A stretch of DNA of 64,000 nucleotides from the NCBI GenBank assembly GCA_963921195.1, contig OY992536.1, positions 3,720,001-3,784,000 of the forward strand, given 5' to 3'. This DNA comes from Pegoplata infirma (lineage: Eukaryota; Arthropoda; Insecta; Diptera; Anthomyiidae). The translations under genes and the position numbers were made by a program. How positions within the stretch are numbered: position 1 is the first letter of the stretch; every line of letters starts with the position of its first letter. Shown here piece by piece: positions 57,219-64,000 of the stretch. Below the pieces are notes generated by a model. The model was not told where the DNA came from. It was given only the letters and a program-made list of their open reading frames with translations, and did not search any database.

Positions 57219-57686
57219 TAGGGATATAACTTTTTGCAATTTTTGCAAATATCAAAAATACCACCCTATAGCCGTGTAGAGCATGTAAAAATATAAAAAA
57301 ATATGGTGCCACTTTTCCTCTATCGTGAAAAAAGTTTCCACACCGAAAGCGTTGAAGTTTTGTCTATATTCATTTATTTATTTTTTTATCAAAACAGTTA
57401 TTCTTGTCTTAAATAAGTTATTTTTTGTTAAAATTCTTATATAATCTTCAATACCGAACTATTTTTCATAAGTCTAATGCAAAATTTTGATCAAATCGCC
57501 ATATTTAAAAAATCATAATTTTTAAAAAAATATAAATAAAAATTTACAAACACTTTAGAAATCTCTTTCGGTGCGGAAATTTTTTTTCACCGAATCAACC
57601 TAAAAACCTGTTTTTTATTATAAGAACAACATTCCCCAGATGGTACTAGAGTGGTATTTTGCACTCAAAAAAAAGTTATATCCCTA
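57219..57686. mobile_element. hAT-like MITE, TIR TAGGGATATAAC, TSD ATACACAC
   Basis: TAGGGATATAACTTTTT to AAAAGTTATATCCCTA, flanked by exact ATACACAC (57211-57218 and 57687-57694). Inner arms share AAAATACCAC / GTGGTATTTT. 468 bp, non-coding. Confidence 0.82.
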
Positions 57687-58070
57687 ATACACACTCTTCG
57701 TGTGATTGTAAAGAAATGCCCTATAGCCATTAGAATCTATAATGATGGCCATTAACAAGGTATTACACAACAACCAAAACATAAAAAGCCCAAAAGAAAT
57801 TATATACTACTATTTAATAGTATGTTGTGAAATCAACTGAAACAATTTAATAGATAAAATACGAGTACAAACAAACAGTTCCGTTCAAAAGAGATTAATG
57901 ATTTTTTTGTTTTTCAAAAATCTATTACTTTAAAACAAAGTATGTATTTTAATCTTATTCACTCAAACTGTTTATGAAATCCACAATTAAATCTGATTGA
58001 AATTAGATATATTTATATGATATTATTATATTAACGTTATTTTATTAAATAATAACAATTTTGTACATTA

Positions 58071-60000
58071 CACAGTGCTACACATAAAATGCAAACTCCT
58101 ACTCGTATGGAGTTTCTCGAAGTACTTATCGAAACTAACAAAATCATATTTGGGTTTCGCTAGTTTGGCTGCTGTTCGGGTTTTATGGCCTAATGTATAT
58201 TTTGGCTAAAACTTGAATTTTCCGAGGGACATGCAATCTCTCGGTTATATCTCGGAAACTAATTGAAAATTGTTTTTTGGAGAAAAAAGTTTAAACCCAA
58301 AAAACCTTAAAGTGCCTTAAAATTGCAAAAAAAATCGATTTTTTTTAATCTTTTTTTCAATATTTTCTGTCTACATAAGACTGGCATTATTTTTTGTATG
58401 TCAAAAAAGTTTTTCTTCCAACTTTGAACATCTGGGCAAATTTTAATTCTCCTAAGTCTTAAACTTATGTGATGCAAATTTGAGGCCAATTACGGCAGGC
58501 AATAAAAGTTTTGGATCTTGGAAAATTTAAAAAAAAATTTAAAAATTTTATTTTGATTTCACATTAATTAATTTTGATGCGCTGAACACGAATTTAAAAA
58601 CAATTTAAATCGGTCGAACGATTTTCAAGATATCAATTTTTGCATGCTGAATATGAATAACAAAAAATTTCTGAAATCGGTAGAGCGGTTTTTAAGATAT
58701 CGCTATTTGAAATTTGTCAAAAAATTTCTAAAAATTGCCGGCTTTTTACTACGTTGAAGAAACTTTTGAAAAAAAAAATATCGACATTTTTTTTCCACTG
58801 ACTATTTTATAGAGCTTGAGACAAACTTTAATTTTAACTTCATTTGAGCCAAATCAAAACATTTTTATTAATGGCGCCCTTAGATCAAAGTTTAGAGTTT
58901 TTGGTGAAAATTTTCTAAAAAACCAAAAAACCTAAACTTGCTTGAAGAGGGGTGTGTCTGGTCGTACTGCATAAGTTGTGGTGGCATTTCCCTTATTCCA
59001 ATTTCCAAAAACAACATTTCCTGGTTTAATAAAAAAAAAAGTTTTTTTATATGACACCCTAAAATTTATTACAAAATTATTTAAAAATACTACCAAAAAA
59101 ATATTTAATTTCATAATTTAATAGAAAATCTTTGCTTTTTATTTTTGTTTTGTTTTAGTTTTTAAACCACTTAACTAAATTGAGTCATTATTTTTTTTTT
59201 TATGAAACCACGAAAATTAATTTTAAAAGCAGATGATAAATGCTTTTTACTAACATATTTAAAAAAAAAAAAAAAATATTAATTGATGTTGGTTTAAGAA
59301 ATCATAATTATTTTTTTAAATGATTTGTAACTGTTTTTTTTTTTCTTTCACATATACATATGTTTTGAACAAAAAATGTGTTGTTACGTTGTTTTGCTTT
59401 TGAACTGACATTCTTTAAGAGCTAAAACACTTCAATTTAACCGACGAGTTGAACTCACCCCTTCAAATTTAATGAAATTCGGGACAAGGTTTTATTTTAA
59501 CGAACCAAAGATTGTGAGAATTTTTTAGGCTTCTGGTCATTCCAATATTCGAGATATAGGGTCTTGAAAATTGTAAAAATCGTATATTATTTGAAACCTA
59601 AATGAGACCCGTATCATTATTACTTTTTGAGATATTTTTGTTTATGTCAGAACACTTATGTCAAATATATATGATTTTCCCTATTTTCAAGACCTCATAT
59701 CTCGGAAAGAAAAACTACCAGAAGTCGAAAGTTTTGGCACTATAATTTTTTTGTAAGGGCCAAACTATATTCCAAGTTTCATCAAATTCGAAAGAGATTA
59801 GGTCAAATATGCAATTTTTTTGGTTGAATTTAGGTGTTTTTACTCTTAAGTTACATGCTATCGCTCTTTAAAATTCCCTTAATATTGCGATCAAACATTT
59901 TGGTTCCAAGGACTCCAGCATTTTTATCAATTAAGTTGATTTGATGATGATTTTTATGATTTTAATTCTTAATTAATAAATAATAATATACTCAAGCAGA
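58071..60000. repeat. Harbinger-like left end plus repeat R-like DNA
   Basis: CACAGTGCTACACATAAAATG after TTA (58068-58070) is the left end of a CACTGTGCTACA-type element with no partner. About 58480-58960 resembles repeat R (GACTATTTTATAGAGCTTGAG, GAGCCAAATCAAAACATTTT, GGCGCCCTTAGATCAAAG). 59460-59870 has similar TCGAGATATAGGG / TCATATCTCGGAAAG phrases. No gene. Confidence 0.5.
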
Positions 60001-60012
60001 AATTTATGACTA

Positions 60013-60516
60013 CCCGAGTAAAAAAGTTTATATATAATTATATATAATTTGATAAAATTATATATAATTATATATATTTGATAAAATTAGATAAAATTAT
60101 ATATAATTTGATAAAATTATATATAATTATATCCGAATTATTTTTATATAAAATTTTATAAAATTATATCTAATTATATATAATTTGATAAAAATTTTAT
60201 AAAATTAGATAAAATTATATATAATTTTATCAAATTATATATAATTATATCAAAATTTGTTTTATATAAAAATTTATAAAATTATATCAAATTATATATA
60301 ATTTGATAAGATTTTATAAAATTATATAAGATTTGATAAAATTTTATATAAAAAAAATTCGGATATAATTTTATCAAATTACATATACTTTTATATAATT
60401 TTATCAAATTTTTTGAAAACAAAAACTTCTTTATATAATTTTATATAATTATATATAATTTTATCAAATTTTATATAATTATATAAAATTATATAAAAAA
60501 AACTTTTTTACTCGGG
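60013..60516. mobile_element. TA-flanked element filled with TATAATTTGATAAAATT array
   Basis: Perfect ends CCCGAGTAAAAAAGTTT / AACTTTTTTACTCGGG with TA on both sides (60011-60012 and 60517-60518). The whole ~470-bp interior is degenerate copies of ATATAATTTGATAAAATTATA in both orientations. It looks like a microsatellite but is bounded by precise inverted repeats. Confidence 0.75.
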
Positions 60517-61073
60517 TATTTTCAAACGCTTTGAGAGCGTAGTCGAAAAGCATTTAGGAGTACTTCATAAACAAAACCTAGACTCAAAATAATTACTCTG
60601 TTAAATATTCTGTAAAATGACTGTAATCTCAATTCGACAGATATATGACAAAGTTATTTGTCGAAATACAGATTTTAAGAAAATACTTTGTATTTTCTTG
60701 TAACCGAAAATCAAAATGTTATCTGTAATTTTCTTTTTCTGTAATCTCTATTTTACAGATAATAAACAGAGTTTTTTGCTGAAATACAGATTTAAGAAAA
60801 ATACTATGTTTTTTTTTCGAAACCTAAATACTAAATTTCATCCGTAATTTTACTTAGTGCTCTGTAATACAGTTTTCAAATAAAACTCTCTTCAAAGAAC
60901 TTCCAAATATTTCCACCACTCTTTAAAAATCGTCTTAAATTACAATAAAACCTGTTGGGTAATTATGCAACTTGATAATCGTCAATCGTGATCGTTTGCT
61001 CATTATTCTATTACCATAAAATGACACTATATGGTAATGGAATACCGATGGAAACGATACGATTGACGACTAT

Positions 61074-61301
61074 AGGTTAGGTTAGGTTGTAAGTGGCTGC
61101 TGACGTTTTACGTCAACACACGTAGACTCTGAGGTCCATTGTGATACCACGGGACCGTAATAGGTTTCCCTACTAGTCCCTGTCGTTAAACCATTTTGAG
61201 CTTCTTATAAAACTCCTTAGATGTTGAATTTTGACATCCAACAAATCAGAAAGATCGTACAGCTCCCTAGATCCCAGTGAAGCAAGTCTCTGACCAGAAA
61301 G
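61074..61301 (-). mobile_element. 5'-truncated LINE tail with (AACCT) end and 10-bp TSD
   Basis: Flanked by exact TGACGACTAT (61064-61073 and 61302-61311). On the minus strand it starts inside coding sequence and ends ACAACCTAACCT, a short AACCT tandem instead of poly-A. The plus-strand view (AGGTTAGGTTG) resembles insect telomere repeats, but the coding remnant and duplication show it is a retroposon tail. Confidence 0.85.
61173..61301 (-). pseudogene. C-terminal end of a LINE ORF2
   Basis: The 42 codons before the stop at 61175-61173 contain RLASLGSRELYDLSDLL and a terminal HLRSFIRSSKWF. This leucine-spaced helix ending in SxWF is typical of the extreme C-terminus of I/LOA/R1-type LINE polyproteins. 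The sequence differs clearly from the fragment at 12643-12794, so a second LINE family is present. Truncated copy without reverse transcriptase or promoter. Confidence 0.68.
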
Positions 61302-61623
61302 TGACGACTATCAAGTTACATAATTACCCTCCTGGTAAAGATGTCGTGTAAATTTTGAGGTACTCGTAAAAAACTCCTAATTTTCACAAAAAATAAAAAA
61401 AAAAGTAAATTTACAATTTGAAGCTTTAAAGTGGGCAAATTTACTCGATGGCATTTCCCAATTTTCAACACTAAGGAAAGAGAAATTGATCAGGAATCAA
61501 ATAAAATAGTAAAAATCTGGTCGCTTTTATAAATATTTTACAGATAATTCTGTAAATTTACAGTTTTTTTATTGAAATGATTTTACAGAGTTTTCTTCTT
61601 ATTTTATTTTGTTAAGTTTAAAT

Positions 61624-61998
61624 CAGGGTTGGCAACCGATACCCACATAGAATAACGGTATTTGGCTATTGTACCGCAACCAATAAAGATATGAACATTT
61701 TCCAAAGCTTTTATGAAAGCTTATGAAATTTCCAGTATTTTAAATCTGTCACTTCGTGTTTCTACCTGTTCGTTTTCGAAATATAGGTCAATACCTTTAT
61801 AATACCGTTTGAAACGGTATTATAACGGTATTGGCCTATATAACTAAAACGAACCGGTAGAAACACGAAGTGACACATTTAAAATACTAGAAATTTCATC
61901 AGCTTTCATAATCGCTTTTGAAAATGTCCATATCTTTATTGGTTGCGGTACAATAGCCAAATACCGTTATTCTAGGTGGGTTTCGGTTGCCAACCCTG
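61624..61998. mobile_element. hAT-like hairpin MITE, TIR CAGGGTTGGCAACCGA, TSD GTTTAAAT
   Basis: A 375-bp near-perfect palindrome from CAGGGTTGGCAACCGA to TCGGTTGCCAACCCTG, flanked by exact GTTTAAAT (61616-61623 and 61999-62006). Arms share AATAACGGTATTTGGCTATT and CACTTCGTGTTTCTACC; the centre is near 61811 (ACCGTTTGAAACGGT). High arm identity suggests recent origin. Confidence 0.84.
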
Positions 61999-62231
61999 GT
62001 TTAAATTGATTATTAAAACTATTAAAGTTTTCTTTAAAACAAATTTTCTAAAAGCAAAAATTTACAAGAAAATGTCTCAGCAGATTTCTCTGCTGATGTC
62101 ACCTAGATAATCATGACAGATTTTCCTCAAACCGTGCCTGCTAAAATTTGCAGATTTCTCATATGGCTCAAAATGGGTGTATTTGCACCAGATCTTTCTG
62201 CTGATTAAACAGAGAATTGATTTTAAGTGTA

Positions 62232-63540
62232 GGAACTAAGGGAAACAGCTATTTGTATCCCAGCTACAAAGTGTGCCAACGCATAGCGATGCCAATCACA
62301 CTGAAGCTAACCTTAACCTAAACATAACTCCATAGAAGAATTCAATTCATACTTTTGAATGCATTTCGTAAGTCTGCATTTACCTTTTTTTCCAGTGATC
62401 ACTGGTAAATATGTAAATTTATTTAAATGTTTGTATGTATGCAAGCATGTTGTTCTATTTATATCAATTAAAATTTAAATTTTTATTAACTTTTGGTGGT
62501 TAAACGAACTTAACCACTAACTTTGCTATACATTGCCAGATGTTTTACAAAAATGGGCGTTGAACAAAAACACAACCACTCTTGTCTTAAAAAAAAAAAC
62601 AAAAACAAAAACAAAAAACATTTTGAATGCCAGTTAACAAGTTCATATGTCCGTATGTTTGTACAAATACTTTTTAGCCAGGAACTGACCCATATTTAAG
62701 AGAAGAAAGAATAAATAAAATTGAAATTTAACACATGCAAAAAGAAGAACAACAACAGAAACTAACATGAAAAAAATAATAACAAAATTGGGGAAATGAG
62801 AGATTTTTCTTAACTATTTTCTAAAGATTTCTGCGTATTTTATCTTGATGCCGTCCGTTTTGTTTGGGGCCACATCCATCCATATAACAAAAAATGTCTA
62901 CCAAATAGAAACTAAAAGAGCATTTGGCCATGATGCTTAACGATTTTGATCAAAGTAAAGTCAATAAAGTCACGTTTTGTTTTTCTTCTTGAATGCCGAC
63001 ATTGTATCATGACCATGTGTAACATTTTGATTAGACTGGGCCGAAAAAATTGTATTTGTTCAATTTTAAAATTTAACGGATGCAGTTGTCATTCAAATCT
63101 TGCTCCAAGACATATTTTTACATTTGCCAAAAAACGATTATTCGGCCCACTCTAATGAAAGAAAAAAAAAACGACAGAGCTTAGGTAAATATGAGAATGA
63201 AAAGTAAAAGATAACTTAGTATTAAGTTTTTATGACTTAAAACTCGTTCAGTGTAACATTGTTATTACATTAAAAAAAAAGTCCTGGGATATCGGAAAAC
63301 CGATTGATGAATGTGTAGCCAGACAAAAAAGAAATTGTTTGATTTTATTTTAAAAGATAATACAAAGAAATTTTGTATGATACAATTACACAGCCCGACA
63401 CTTTTTTTTTTGCCCAGGATCTGGTAGCTGATTTAGGTTAATTGGGATACGCTGATTTCAAATCTGCTAACCGTTTTTCAGGGTCAGCTCCAGGCTATTT
63501 TTGGCCTATTTGTAAGTTAATATTTGACAACACTGGACTT
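62232..63540. other. AT-rich DNA, no supported gene
   Basis: Includes an (A)n(AAAAAC) tract at 62589-62620. The frame 62946-63155 has no recognisable domain. Nothing else seen. Confidence 0.5.
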
Positions 63541-63578
63541 TCATCTAGAAACTGAGTGACGATTTAAGGTATGTCGGA

Positions 63579-64000
63579 TATGCATATTCCAAAAATGATC
63601 TTACTTTTTGAGTCATCTTCAGTTTTTGAGATATCACTGAAAAAAAATTTAAATTGTCATTTAGGCCCTTTTTAAATCCACTGAGCATCACTGTGCTCAG
63701 TGGATTTCGACTTAATAAGCACGCAGATTTCAAAAATGCTATTAGTTTAATCGTTTTGTATATGCGTATTCCAAAAATTATCTTACTTTTTGAGTCATCT
63801 TTAGTTTTTGAGATATCACTGAAATAAAAAATTAAAATTGTCACTTATTCCACTGAGCATCACTTTGCTAGAGTTGTAGGACACGATTTTGACTTAATAA
63901 GGCACGCAGATTTTAAAAATGCTATTAATTTAATAGTTTTGGCTTTAGTTTAAGAGTTATCCAACGATTTTTCGAAATTTGCTTTCGTTAAAACTCGAAT
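63579..64000 (+). repeat. ~182-bp tandem repeat running off the window
   Basis: ATTCCAAAAATKATCTTACT at 63585 recurs at 63767, a period of 182 bp. Each unit also has TTTTTGAGATATCACTGAAA, CCACTGAGCATCACT and ACGCAGATTTTAAAAATGCT. At least two units are present and the array reaches the last base, so its full length is unknown. A minus-strand frame at 63545-63844 merely reads through it. Confidence 0.72.

Larger units (their letters stand above)
60957..61330. mobile_element. Palindromic MITE, GGGTAATTATG ends, split by a LINE
   Basis: GGGTAATTATGCAACTTGATA and, inverted, GGGTAATTATGTAACTTGATA, continuing into AATCGTCA/AGTCGTCA. About 137 bp without the LINE and its duplication. Inner stem TTACCATA/TATGGTAA. 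TSD uncertain. Confidence 0.65.
60581..62229. mobile_element. TA-flanked ACTCAAAATAATTACTCTG element with three nested insertions
   Basis: GACTCAAAATAATTACTCTG after TA and its inverse CAGAGAATTGATTTTAAGTG before TA (62230-62231). Host segments show CTGTAAAATTACAG motifs (60600-60870, 61540-61615) and AGCAGATTTCTCTGCTG motifs (62075-62210). It contains a palindromic MITE (60957-61330), which contains a LINE tail (61074-61301), and separately a hAT-like MITE (61624-61998). Confidence 0.7.

Noticed and set aside
61072..61086. TTAGG-like repeats as interstitial telomere sequence
   Set aside because: They are the pentanucleotide tail of a LINE insertion with its own TSD and coding remnant.
1025..63844. 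Many open frames of 60-117 codons on both strands
   Set aside because: They lie in homopolymer-rich or repeat DNA, are rich in F, K and N, overlap each other on both strands and show no domains. Only the transposase and two LINE C-terminal fragments are recognisable.
63545..63844. 99-codon internally repeated protein
   Set aside because: The internal repeat follows the 182-bp DNA tandem repeat and the frame shows no other coding sign.

Overview
The window looks like non-coding, very AT-rich DNA from a higher fly (Diptera, probably a calyptrate such as a blowfly or house-fly relative). The organism call rests on many INE-1/DINE-1-like (Helentron-type) repeats whose outer end reads like TATACCCTCCA and whose inner end is the hairpin GATTCGGCACAGCCGAATT, plus a DD37E Tc1/mariner transposase of the kind known from flies and mosquitoes. 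It is an inference from repeat style. No host protein-coding gene can be supported on either strand: nearly all open frames are short, low-complexity and lie inside repeats. The window could be intergenic or a large intron.

What fills it is a graveyard of mobile elements, many readable to the base because their target-site duplications (TSDs) survive. At least thirteen hAT-like elements have terminal inverted repeats and TSDs of about 8 bp (for example 2346-7047, 3301-4453, 15471-19153, 36770-37055, 43980-45901, 46299-47408, 50087-51714, 57219-57686, 61624-61998). A set of TA-flanked elements ends in CACTCAAAA (7170, 16620, 21147, 27291, 45936, 52396, 60581). A TA-flanked ~1.07 kb palindrome family ends in TGAGGCATTCC (2990, 30881, 36144, 39557, 39640, 50144). 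Others are TTAA-flanked MITEs (5590, 8016), TWA-flanked Harbinger-like elements (12333, 29930, 41514), a 9-bp-TSD palindrome (44360), a tRNA-derived SINE (11099 and 53668), and two 5'-truncated LINE tails with TSDs and residual C-terminal coding sequence (12643 and 61074).

Layout. 1-2007: AT-rich with remnants. 2008-8519: one INE-like copy split by three insertions, the largest carrying six further layers. 8.5-15 kb: INE-like copies, a hAT MITE, a SINE, and a Harbinger-like element with a LINE inside. 15.1-19.3 kb: a satellite-like repeat split by a hAT element with CCCGGG palindromes. 21-24 kb: a CACTCAAAA element and a full INE-like copy. 24-27 kb: the longest repeat-poor stretch, with a cluster of a 22-base motif. 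27-33.4 kb: two large palindromes with nested insertions. 35.4-36.1 kb: an exact 106-bp direct repeat around a hammerhead-ribozyme-like motif. 36-41 kb: TGAGGC palindromes, one inserted in another. 43.9-48.9 kb: a hAT element with a nested 9-bp-TSD palindrome, then a CACTCAAAA element holding a Tc1/mariner element that holds a hAT MITE inside its transposase. 49-62 kb: more of the same, including a four-level nest at 60581-62229. 63.5-64 kb: a ~182-bp tandem repeat running off the end.

The most unusual recurring signal is architectural. Unrelated element families, judged by TSD length and end sequence, repeatedly carry a dense array of one short palindrome next to their ends, a different palindrome in each family. 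The insertions also give a relative chronology, because several empty sites are present in the same window.
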